Assembly (NCBI RefSeq): GCF_000718095.1
Contig: NZ_JOEI01000010.1
Location: 144,486-208,485 of the forward strand
Origin: Streptomyces scopuliridis RB72
GTDB lineage: Bacteria; Actinomycetota; Actinomycetes; Streptomycetales; Streptomycetaceae
Length of the DNA stretch: 64,000 nt
Direction of reading: 5' to 3'
Part shown: positions 34,762 to 42,967 of the stretch, one piece after another
Numbering within the stretch: position 1 is the stretch's first letter
Layout of the letters: every line of letters begins with the position of its first letter
Position numbers and translations under genes: made by a program
The notes under the pieces: generated by a model
Database searches by the model: none
What the model was told of the DNA's origin: nothing
What the model saw: only the letters and a program-made list of their open reading frames with translations

Positions 34762-37700
34762 TCACCGGGGCACACTCCCGGGGTCCGACGCGAACCGCTC
34801 CTCTTCGTGTGCCGCGGTCTCGTGGTCCCGGGCCGCCCCGGCCGCCAGCCCGGCGCGGAACGCGTCCTCGCCCAGCGCCGCGCTGATCCGCGCGGAGATC
34901 CGTTCCACATCGCGGCGCTCGGCCGGCGGCAGCGGGGCGCCGGACCGGGTCCTGGTCTCCGCGGCGGTCCCCAGCAGCCGCGCGGCCCGCGTGTACCGTC
35001 CCGCCAGCGTATGCGCCCCGGCCAGTCCCTCCAGGGCCAGCGCGACGGCCCGGGAGTCACCCGTCACCCGGGCGGTGGTCAGACAGTCCTGGTGCAGGGA
35101 GAGTGCGGCGGCCGCGTCCCCGCGCTGCTCGGCGATGAACCCCAACTCGGCCAGAACCAGAGCGAGTCCGGTGAACGCTCCTCGGCTGCGGTTCCACTCC
35201 CGCCACGGCCGCAGATGCTCCTCCGCGATATCCAGCCGGCCCTGACGCCGGGCGCCCAGCGCGAGTCCCAGCTCGGCGAACTGCTCCACCGGACGGTTCC
35301 CCTGGTCGACCGAGAGCCGCAGCGCCCGCCAGTGCAGTTCCTCCGCCTCCGTCAGCCGCTCCGCCAGCAGGGCGATCCGGCCCAGGCCCGACAGCTTGCG
35401 GGACACCTCCGACCACAGCTCCAGCGACTCGGCGATCCGCAGCCCCTCACGGTGCAGCCCGGCCGCCAGCTCGTAGTCCGCGTTGATCTCCGCGAGGACG
35501 CTCAGCACCTCGGTCGCCTTGAGCTGGCCCCAGGCGTCACCGAGGGCGATGAAGTGCCCCCGGGCCTCCAGGGCGTTGCCGCGCATCGCCTCCAGATTGC
35601 CCCTGGCCATGGCCAGGGCCGCGCGGGTGCTGAGCGCGGCTGCCACTCCCCAGGTGTCGCGCAGCGCGCGGAAGTCGGTGAGGGCGCTGTTCATCCGCTC
35701 CTCACCGGCCGTCAGGGCTCCCAGGCTCCACTCGGCGAACCCGAGGAACCACTCCGCCCTGGCCCGGCCCACCGTACGCTCGGGCCGGTCCTCGTCCAGC
35801 GGGGCGTCGCCGCCCGGCCCGCTCTCGCCCAGCAGCATGCCGAGCCCCGTGTACCAGGTCTGCGCCTCGGCCCGGTCGGCCGTCGGCGCCTCTCCTTCCG
35901 CGCCGAGCGCGTTGGCCAGCGCACGGCACCCTTCACCGAGCCTGCCGCGCAGAAACCAGTACCAGGTCAGGGCGTTCGCCAGCCGCAGCGCCCACGGCGC
36001 GGAGCCGGTACGCCGTGCCTCGTCCAGGGCCCGCTGGAAGTTGGCGGATTCCGCGTCCAGGATCTGCAGCCAGTGGCGCTGGTCGCGGCCGTGCAGATGC
36101 GGCCGGGCGCGTTCGGCCAGTTCGGTGTAGTGCCGCAGATGGCGAGCGGCCAACTCCGCGGCATCGCCCAGCTCCTGGGACTTCCGCTGTGCGTAGACCG
36201 CGACGGACTCCAGCAGCCGGTAGCGCGGCACGGGCTGGCTGTCCGTCCTGATCACCAGGGACCGGTCCACCAGCCGCGCCAGAATGTCCAGCACCTCGTC
36301 GCCGGAGACCTCCGTGCTGACGCACAGGTCCTCGACGGCTTCCAGCGTGCAGCCCTCGGCGTGCACGGCGAGTCCGCGCAGAAGCGTCTGCTCCTGCGCG
36401 CTGAGTAAGCTCCAGCTCCAGTCGATGGTCGCCTGGAGCGTCCGCTGCCGCTGCGGCGCGCCCCGGTATCCACTGTTCAGAATCCGGAAACGGTCGTCGA
36501 GCCGGTCCAGCAGCTCCTGCACGCCGAGTGTCCGCAGCCGGGTGGCCGCGAGCTCCAGCGCCAACGGCAGCCCGTCCAGCCGACGGCAGATGTCCGTGAC
36601 CTTGGGCGCTGTGACCGCGTCGAGGACGAAACTCGGATCCACGGCCCTGGCCCGCGCGGTGAAAAGCTGGACGGCACTGGAGCGCCGGAGCGTGGCCGTG
36701 TCGCTGCCGGGCAGTGGCAGGCTCAGCGGCGGCACGGGCCACACCGTCTCACCCGGTATGCGAAGCCCCTCCTGACTGGTCGTCATCAAGGTGAGGTGCG
36801 GGGCGGCTTCCATCAGGGCGCTGACCAGTTCGGCCACCGCGTCGACCACATGCTCGCAGTTGTCCAGGACCAGCAGAAGCCGCCGGGAGCCCAGCGCTCC
36901 CGTCAGCCGCTGTACGGAGCCGCCTGCGGACGAAACGATCCCCGCCGTGCCCGAGTCCTCGCGGATACCGATCACCGCCATCATGTGCTCGGCCAGCGGC
37001 CCCGGCCCCGCGGGCCCCGCTCCACCGAGCCCCGCCAGCTCCACCAGCCAGACCCCGTCGGGGAATTCGGCGTCCAGTTCCCTGGCCGTGGCGGTGGCGA
37101 GCCGGGTCTTGCCCACCCCGCCGGGGCCGGTGAGGGTGACCAGCCGGCGCTCGCGTACCAACTGCGTCACCTCCGCCAGCGCCTCGTGCCGCCCCACCAG
37201 AGGGTTCACCCCCGCGGGCAGATTGGTGCGCGACCGGATGCCGGGGATCGTGTGCAACGCGCCCTTGGCGTCCTGGAGTTTGGGGTCCTGGCGGAGTATG
37301 GCCTGCTGGAGCTCCTCGATGGCCGGCCCGGGGGTGAGCCCCAGCTCCTCGTCGAGGCGCCTCCTCAGCTCCGCGTAGCTGTCCAGCGCCTCCGAGGAAC
37401 GCCCGACCCGGTAGAGGGACCGCATCTGCACCACCCGGAGCCGCTCGCGCAGCGGATGGGAGGTCACGAGCGTGGTCAGTTCGCCGATCAGCATGCTGTG
37501 CTCGCCCAGTTCGAGACGCGCCTCGGCATGCTCCTCCACCGCGGTGAGGTGCTCTTCCTCCAGACTGGCGATGGCGGCCTGGGCGAACGGCTCGTCCGCG
37601 AAGTCGGCGAAGGCGGGTCCCCGCCAGAGTGCGAGAGCGTCCGTCAGGACGGTGGCCTTCGCGCGCGGGTCCTCCGTCGTACGGGCGCGTGCCACCAACG

Positions 37701-38025
37701 TCCGGAAGCGGTCCGCGTCCACGGATGTCTCCGGTGCCTTGAGCGCGTAGCCGGGAGATCTGTGCGTGATCAGCTCGCGGCTGCCGGGCTCGGCCTCCTC
37801 CAGCGCGCGGCGCAACTGCGAGACCTTCGCCTGGAGGGCCCCTACTGGGTTGGCGGGGAGAGTGGAGCCGCCCCACAGGTCCTCGACGAGCCTGTCCGCC
37901 GGCACCACCCGCCCGTTGTGAGCGAGCAGGTCGGCGAGCAGGGCCCGGACCTTCACCTCTGGTACCCGTACCAGCCTTTCCTTGGTCGCCCACACCTCCA
38001 GCGGTCCCAGCACCCCGAATTGCAT
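34762..38025 (-). CDS. Large SARP/AfsR-type regulator with NB-ARC and TPR domains; contains TTA codon
   Basis: A 1087-residue AfsR-like activator. The OmpR-type winged helix (about 15-95, KVRALLADLLAHNGRVV) is followed by the bacterial activation domain BTAD (about 100-245). An NB-ARC/AAA ATPase has P-loop GPGGVGKTR at about residue 300 and Walker B-like LLLVLDNCEH. A long C-terminal TPR region follows (about 600-1080). SARPs recruit RNA polymerase to antibiotic promoters, and ATP binding and TPRs usually integrate signals. Codon 540 (complement of 36406-36408) is TTA, so translation should depend on bldA tRNA. It is divergent from the FMN reductase/type II TE pair and probably pathway-specific. 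Confidence 0.92.
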   Translation of the reverse strand: MQFGVLGPLEVWATKERLVRVPEVKVRALLADLLAHNGRVVPADRLVEDLWGGSTLPANPVGALQAKVSQLRRALEEAEPGSRELITHRSPGYALKAPETSVDADRFRTLVARARTTEDPRAKATVLTDALALWRGPAFADFADEPFAQAAIASLEEEHLTAVEEHAEARLELGEHSMLIGELTTLVTSHPLRERLRVVQMRSLYRVGRSSEALDSYAELRRRLDEELGLTPGPAIEELQQAILRQDPKLQDAKGALHTIPGIRSRTNLPAGVNPLVGRHEALAEVTQLVRERRLVTLTGPGGVGKTRLATATARELDAEFPDGVWLVELAGLGGAGPAGPGPLAEHMMAVIGIREDSGTAGIVSSAGGSVQRLTGALGSRRLLLVLDNCEHVVDAVAELVSALMEAAPHLTLMTTSQEGLRIPGETVWPVPPLSLPLPGSDTATLRRSSAVQLFTARARAVDPSFVLDAVTAPKVTDICRRLDGLPLALELAATRLRTLGVQELLDRLDDRFRILNSGYRGAPQRQRTLQATIDWSWSLLSAQEQTLLRGLAVHAEGCTLEAVEDLCVSTEVSGDEVLDILARLVDRSLVIRTDSQPVPRYRLLESVAVYAQRKSQELGDAAELAARHLRHYTELAERARPHLHGRDQRHWLQILDAESANFQRALDEARRTGSAPWALRLANALTWYWFLRGRLGEGCRALANALGAEGEAPTADRAEAQTWYTGLGMLLGESGPGGDAPLDEDRPERTVGRARAEWFLGFAEWSLGALTAGEERMNSALTDFRALRDTWGVAAALSTRAALAMARGNLEAMRGNALEARGHFIALGDAWGQLKATEVLSVLAEINADYELAAGLHREGLRIAESLELWSEVSRKLSGLGRIALLAERLTEAEELHWRALRLSVDQGNRPVEQFAELGLALGARRQGRLDIAEEHLRPWREWNRSRGAFTGLALVLAELGFIAEQRGDAAAALSLHQDCLTTARVTGDSRAVALALEGLAGAHTLAGRYTRAARLLGTAAETRTRSGAPLPPAERRDVERISARISAALGEDAFRAGLAAGAARDHETAAHEEERFASDPGSVPR

Positions 38026-38199
38026 ATGCCCAGCGTAGCCCAGGCAGTTCGGCGGGGAATGGAATTGTCGCAGGTCACCATTGTCCCCACCGGCACCGGA
38101 GGCGGCCCGAAGCGGACCCGAAGGAAATCCGAAGGCGCATGTCGCACAGTGATTTCCGGCAAAAGGCGGAAGCGGAGCGGCGAAGGGGATGGGGCGCGT

Positions 38200-38811
38200 A
38201 TGAGCGACATGGACCGACTGCGGCTGGTGATCATCATTGGCAGCGTCAGGAAGGGCCGGTTCGGGCCCGTCGCCGCGGAGTGGCTCGCCTCACGAGCGCG
38301 CCTGCGTGACGATTTCGACATCGATGTCATCGATCTCGCCACCGCCTGGCTGCCGGATGTGATGTCCACCGAACTGTCGGCCCGTAAACCGCAGGCGGTC
38401 CAGGATCTGGCGCCGTGGCTGGCGGCGGCGGACGCTTTCGTGGTGGTGACGCCCGAGTACAAGCAGAGCTTCCCCGCCTCCCTCAAGAGCGCCATCGACT
38501 GGTACGACGAGGAGTGGCACGCCAAGCCCGTCGGATTCCTCTCCTACGGTGGCGCGTCGAGCGGGCTGTGTGCCGTCGCCCAGCTGCGGCAGGTCTTCGC
38601 GGAGGCCCATGCCGTGACGATCCGGGAGACCGTCAGCTTCCACGACTACCAGGAGCGCTTCGACGCCCAGGGCCGGCCTTTCGACATCGAGGCCGGCCAT
38701 GAGGCGGCCCGCGTGATGTTCGACCGGCTGAGCTGGTGGGCCCGCGCGCTGCGCCAGGCACGCCAGATCGAACCGTACGAACGCGCCACCGACGTGTGCG
38801 CGGGGGCGTGA
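38200..38811 (+). CDS. NADPH-dependent FMN reductase
   Basis: A 203-residue flavodoxin-like protein. The FMN phosphate loop IIGSVRKGRFGPVAAEW and the isoalloxazine-contacting VVTPEYKQSFPASLKSAIDW are textbook for NADPH-dependent FMN reductases (ArsH/chromate reductase-like), and LSYGGASSGLCAV also matches. It would supply reduced flavin or reduce quinones. ATG 38200 is preceded by AAGGGG. The in-frame track upstream is antisense to the SARP gene and is not coding. It is followed 27 nt later by the type II thioesterase, so the two form an operon divergent from the first SARP gene. Confidence 0.88.
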   Translation: MSDMDRLRLVIIIGSVRKGRFGPVAAEWLASRARLRDDFDIDVIDLATAWLPDVMSTELSARKPQAVQDLAPWLAAADAFVVVTPEYKQSFPASLKSAIDWYDEEWHAKPVGFLSYGGASSGLCAVAQLRQVFAEAHAVTIRETVSFHDYQERFDAQGRPFDIEAGHEAARVMFDRLSWWARALRQARQIEPYERATDVCAGA

Positions 38812-38838
38812 GTCGTGGAGAGAGGAGGGAGAAGCGCC

Positions 38839-39594
38839 ATGGACAGCAAGTGGTTCCGACGTTACGGCCAGGCCGGTCCCGGTGAACCCGGCAGTCCCCG
38901 GCTGATCTGTTTCCCGCACGCGGGCGGCGCGGCCAGTGCCTACGCCGGGCTCGCGCGCCTGCTCGCACCGCACTTCGACGTCCTGGCCGTGCAGTACCCC
39001 GGCCGGCAGGATCGCAGGCGCGAGACACCGGAGCGGGGGATCGCCCCGCTGGCCGGGAGGATCGCCGCGCGACTGCTGGAAGGGGGCCCCGGACCGTATG
39101 TGCTCTTCGGGCACAGTATGGGGGCGCTCGTCGCCTACGAGACCGCTCGCGCACTCCAGAAGCGGGGCTCGGCCGGCCCCGGCCGGCTCTTCCTCTCCGG
39201 GCGCGGTGCCCCGGGGGTGACCCCGTCCCCACACGATCAACTCGACGGCGACGAGGCGATCCTGGCCGCCGTCCGGCGCCTGGGCGGCACCGACGCCGCC
39301 GTGCTGGACGATCCGGAACTGCTCGACATGGCGCTTCCCCCGCTGCGCGCCGACTACGCCGCCCTCGCCTCGTACCGCTGGGCGCCGGATCCCGTGCTGG
39401 ACGTTCCGGTCACCGTCCTCGTCGGGGCCGACGACCCGGTGGTTCCGGTCGAGGCGGCGGACGGATGGCGGGAACGGACCACGCAAGAGGGCGAGATGCT
39501 CGTCTTTCCCGGCGGTCACTTCTATCTGGGTGGACAACTCGGGGAGGTGGCCGGGGTGATCGCGGACCGGGCCGGGGTCCGGGTGAGGTCCTAG
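38839..39594 (+). CDS. Type II thioesterase
   Basis: A 251-residue stand-alone thioesterase (GrsT/RifR type) that clears stalled or mis-primed acyl chains from PKS carrier proteins. The catalytic Ser is S93 in GHSMG, the Asp probably in VGADDPVVP, and H227 in GGHFYLGG. The N-terminal ICFPHAGGAASAY motif is typical. ATG 38839 is chosen because GGAGGGAG precedes it. It directly supports a modular PKS being active in this cluster. A TEII beside a SARP gene is also seen in the coelimycin cluster (scoT). Confidence 0.92.
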   Translation: MDSKWFRRYGQAGPGEPGSPRLICFPHAGGAASAYAGLARLLAPHFDVLAVQYPGRQDRRRETPERGIAPLAGRIAARLLEGGPGPYVLFGHSMGALVAYETARALQKRGSAGPGRLFLSGRGAPGVTPSPHDQLDGDEAILAAVRRLGGTDAAVLDDPELLDMALPPLRADYAALASYRWAPDPVLDVPVTVLVGADDPVVPVEAADGWRERTTQEGEMLVFPGGHFYLGGQLGEVAGVIADRAGVRVRS

Positions 39595-39668
39595 GGCGTG
39601 TTTCACCAGGGAACCGTCCGGCGGAGGCGGTAAGAGGCGGTCATACACCCGGGATTTGTGATCGGCGG

Positions 39669-39702
39669 ATTTTGCAACGTGGGAAATTTTGCCGGCTTGA
39701 CA
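39669..39702 (+). promoter_or_regulatory. Candidate promoter with direct repeats upstream of second SARP gene
   Basis: Two ATTTTGC direct repeats (39669-39675 and 39686-39692) precede a consensus -35 TTGACA at 39697-39702, about 90 nt before the SARP start. A TACAGA at 39718 could serve as -10 with short spacing. The A/T-rich patch also contains TTGCAACGTGGGAA, 12 of 14 like the sugar operator, which may be chance. Confidence 0.35.
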
Positions 39703-39788
39703 CCAGATATCGACCACTACAGACCGGTTCGCGGCAGTACGTCTATGCGTGCATCGAATCAGCACACTTCACCCATGAGGGGACAAGC

Positions 39789-42203
39789 GTGGAGTTCAGG
39801 ATTCTGGGTCCGTTAGAGGTGTCACTCAGAGGCCGGGCGGTACCGCTGGGGGGCTTCAAACAACGAGCGGCGCTGGGGCTGTTGCTGCTCCGGGTGAACC
39901 GGGTGGTGGCCACCAGCGAGATGCTGGCCGCCCTGTGGCCCGAGGAGGATCTGCCGGCGACCGCCCGGAAGATCGTGCAGAACGCCGTTTGGGGGCTGCG
40001 GGCCATCCTCGCGGAGCCGCCCGGCGTCGGCGCGGTGCCGGCGGAACGTCCCGAACTGCTCACCCAGGCACCCGGGTACATCCTGCGCGTCGATCCGGGC
40101 CGGCTCGATGCGAATCGGTTCGAACGGCAGGTCGCCGAGGGGCGGGCCCGGCTGGTCGCGGGGGATGCGGAAGCGGCGGCGAGGCTGCTCCGTGAGGCGC
40201 TCGCCGAGTGGCGCGGACCCGCGCTGGCCGACCTCTCCGAACAGGGCGTCGCCTGGCCGGAACTGACCGCGCTCCGCCAGCTCCGGCTCGATGTCATGGA
40301 AGACCGCTTTGAGGCCGAACTGGCGTGCGGTCGTCATCAGGGTGTTCTGGGTGAGCTGGTCTCGCTCGTCGCGGCCGAACCGCTGCGGGAACGTCTGTGC
40401 CGGCAGCTGATGCTGGCCCTCTACCGCTGCGGCCGACAGGCGGAGGCCCTCAGCGTGTTCACCCGGGTGCGCCACGCCCTCGTCGAGGAGTACGGTCTCG
40501 AACCTTCGCGTGACCTCCAACTCCTCCAGCAGAGCATCCTGACCCATGATCCGTCCCTGGCCGCGCCCGTCGAGGCCGGGGCCGACCGGCTGGAGCTCGC
40601 GACCGTACGCCCGCTGCACGCCGGCCCGCCGCGAGCCGCGGAACCGGTACGGCAGGATCACGGGGCCGGCGAGGAGTGGCGGTGGCCCGAGGGCGAGCGC
40701 CGGGAGAGCCACCGCACCGGTCCGGATCACCGTTCCGAAGGCGGGGTGCGCCGGGATGCCGGTGAAAGACCGGCGCCGGAGCGAAGAACCGGACACGAGC
40801 CCCGGCCGGACGTGCCGCCGGGCGCCGTCGGCGGCCCGGACGCGACGGGGGCAGCCGCGGGACCGGTGGCCGAGCGGCGGCAGGTCAGCGTGGTGCTGGT
40901 GCGCACCGGATTCAGCGGCGAGGCCGCCGCGCTCGCCGCCGACCGGATCGCCCTGTCGCTGCACGACGCGGTCAGCGCCTTCTCCGAGAGCGTCGAGGGT
41001 TTCGGCGGCACAGTCGTCGGCTCGCTCGGTTATGTGTCCGTCGCCCTGTTCGGGCTGAGAGAGGACCGGCCGACGGCGTCACTGGACGCGGTGGCGGCGG
41101 CGCTCGCCGTACGGGACCGGCTCAACCGGATGCCGGGACCCACCTTCCACGCGGTCGTGATCGCCGGTGCCGCCCTCGTCCGCCATGATCCCCACGACCC
41201 GGGCGCGCCCGTCACCGTCGTCGGCCGACTGCTCGACGACGCCCAGACCCTGCTGACCGCCGTGCCGCCCGGCGAGGTGTACGTCAGCGGGGACGCGGCC
41301 CGGGTCACGGAGGTCCGGATGCGGCACCGGCCGGTGGTCCATCTGGAGGCCGACGTGGAGGGACCGCGCCAACGCACGCCCGGGGAGCGGTATGACGCGC
41401 CGTTCGCTCCACCGGACGATCAGGCCCCGCACGAACGCGAACTCGCCATCCTCACCGATCTGCTCGACCGCTCCCGGAGCCATGAGGCTCCGCACCTGGT
41501 GACGATCCTGGGAGAACCGGGCGCCGGGAAGACGCGGTTCCTGGAGGAATTCGAGCACCGGGTCTCCCTGCGCTCCCCGGAGGTGCGCGTGGTGCGGGTG
41601 GGGGCCGCGGAAGCCGACGACAACGGGCCTCGACTGGCCCGTGACATCCTGGCCGCCTGCTGTGGGCTCCCGGCCGGGGCGGGCGCCGACAGCCGCTTCA
41701 CCGAGGCGGTCAGAAGGCTGGCGGGCCACGGCGCCCGCGCGGAGCGTCTGCTGAAGGTCCTCCATCCGCTGATGGGCCCGGCGGCCAAGGCTCCGAGCCA
41801 CGAGGAAGTCCATGAGCGCTGGATCGAGTTGGTGACACTCTCGGCACGCGAACGGCCCCTCATCCTCTGCTTCGACGATGTCCACCGGTCCCAGGACTCC
41901 GTGCTCGACTGCGTCGAGCAGCTCGTCGCCACGGCCGGGGCCGCACCGCTGTTCGTGGTCGCCTCCGCGCGGCCGGAACTGCTGGAGCGCAGGCCCTTCT
42001 GGGGGAGCGGACAGCGGCACGCCGGCACCCTGACCCTGGACCGGCTGTCGGACCGGAGAGGCGATCTCGTCTCGCGGTTTGCCGGCCGCCCGGGACCGGC
42101 GGAGGGAACGGCCTACGCTGCCGGTCACCCGCGCCGGCGTGCGCACTGGGGCCAGGCACTCTCCGGTCATGAACCGTTCGCGGTGGGGCACGCGGAGCGA
42201 TGA
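39789..42203 (+). CDS. SARP regulator with degenerate nucleotide-cyclase-like and AAA ATPase domains (PimR-like); TTA codon
   Basis: An 804-residue SARP activator starting at GTG 39789 (GAGGGG upstream). The winged helix (about 15-95) and BTAD (about 100-250) are followed by a charged, low-complexity linker (about 260-370). A region resembling a class III nucleotide-cyclase fold (about 370-530, RRQVSVVLVRTGFSGEAA) lacks obvious metal-binding Asp pairs. Then comes an ATPase domain with P-loop GEPGAGKT at about 575 and LILCFDDVHRSQDS. PimR-type regulators share this SARP + cyclase-like + AAA layout. The usual LuxR tail is absent. Codon 9 is TTA (39813-39815), an early bldA checkpoint. It precedes a small unknown gene. 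Confidence 0.9.
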   Translation: MEFRILGPLEVSLRGRAVPLGGFKQRAALGLLLLRVNRVVATSEMLAALWPEEDLPATARKIVQNAVWGLRAILAEPPGVGAVPAERPELLTQAPGYILRVDPGRLDANRFERQVAEGRARLVAGDAEAAARLLREALAEWRGPALADLSEQGVAWPELTALRQLRLDVMEDRFEAELACGRHQGVLGELVSLVAAEPLRERLCRQLMLALYRCGRQAEALSVFTRVRHALVEEYGLEPSRDLQLLQQSILTHDPSLAAPVEAGADRLELATVRPLHAGPPRAAEPVRQDHGAGEEWRWPEGERRESHRTGPDHRSEGGVRRDAGERPAPERRTGHEPRPDVPPGAVGGPDATGAAAGPVAERRQVSVVLVRTGFSGEAAALAADRIALSLHDAVSAFSESVEGFGGTVVGSLGYVSVALFGLREDRPTASLDAVAAALAVRDRLNRMPGPTFHAVVIAGAALVRHDPHDPGAPVTVVGRLLDDAQTLLTAVPPGEVYVSGDAARVTEVRMRHRPVVHLEADVEGPRQRTPGERYDAPFAPPDDQAPHERELAILTDLLDRSRSHEAPHLVTILGEPGAGKTRFLEEFEHRVSLRSPEVRVVRVGAAEADDNGPRLARDILAACCGLPAGAGADSRFTEAVRRLAGHGARAERLLKVLHPLMGPAAKAPSHEEVHERWIELVTLSARERPLILCFDDVHRSQDSVLDCVEQLVATAGAAPLFVVASARPELLERRPFWGSGQRHAGTLTLDRLSDRRGDLVSRFAGRPGPAEGTAYAAGHPRRRAHWGQALSGHEPFAVGHAER

Positions 42204-42248
42204 CCGCCGAATGGAGCGGCGGTGCGAGGGACTTGCTTCCCTGAAAGC

Positions 42249-42914
42249 ATGGATGACGACACGATCCCGCCGCACCCCGCCCACCGGACCGCTCAAGCCG
42301 GGGACATGACCCTGGCCGCGCTCGTGGGCCGGCAGTTCGTCGAAGCGCTCGATGCCGGTCTGCGGCGGGCGAGAGCCACCGACCGGTACCGGGCGCGTCC
42401 CTCGGCCCTTCCCTCTGCGGTCGAGCCGGAGGCCGCCGTCCCAGCCGTCTCCGCCGTCTCTACCGCGGAGCGGTGGCCGGAGGCGGAACGCCCCGCTGTG
42501 CCCGCCCCGGAGCGGCGGCCGGAGCCGCTTCGTCCCGCCGACACGGCCGCGGCGCTCCTGGGGCGTCATGCCCACGCGATCCTGCGGGGCTTCGAGACCT
42601 CGTTGCCGCTGGCCGTGGTCCCGAGCGGAGTGCCACGTCGTGTGTCGCGGCTCTCGCTCACCGTCTGGGCCCGGGAGGTCCTGCGGACCGCCATGGACCT
42701 CGACGACCCGCCACGTCCGAGGACGCCACCGCCCGGCGCGGAGCAGCGGGTGATCGCGGCGGCCCTGCTGCTGGAGTGCGCGGCCGTGGTGCTGGCCGGA
42801 CATGCTGCCGGTGCCGAGGCGATCGGCGCTCTGGCCCGGGCGATCCGTACCCCCAGGACCGACGCGGTGACGACCCGGCCCGCCCCGGCGGCGGTCTCCC
42901 GGCAGAGGTCGTGA
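42249..42914 (+). CDS. Hypothetical protein between two SARP genes
   Basis: A 221-residue protein with a low-complexity Ala/Pro/Glu-rich stretch (about residues 50-105). A C-terminal helical domain follows (TAAALLGRHAHAILRGFETS and VIAAALLLECAAVVLAGHA), the last part hydrophobic enough for one membrane-like helix. I recognise no family. ATG 42249 is chosen over GTG 42222, and neither has a good Shine-Dalgarno. It starts 45 nt after the SARP stop in the same direction and is convergent with the third SARP gene. It is a weak gene model, supported mainly by codon position and coherent helices. Confidence 0.5.
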   Translation: MDDDTIPPHPAHRTAQAGDMTLAALVGRQFVEALDAGLRRARATDRYRARPSALPSAVEPEAAVPAVSAVSTAERWPEAERPAVPAPERRPEPLRPADTAAALLGRHAHAILRGFETSLPLAVVPSGVPRRVSRLSLTVWAREVLRTAMDLDDPPRPRTPPPGAEQRVIAAALLLECAAVVLAGHAAGAEAIGALARAIRTPRTDAVTTRPAPAAVSRQRS

Positions 42915-42967
42915 CCAGTGGCGAAGGCGCGCGGTACGCGGACGGGTGCCGGGCGCCCGGACAGGGC

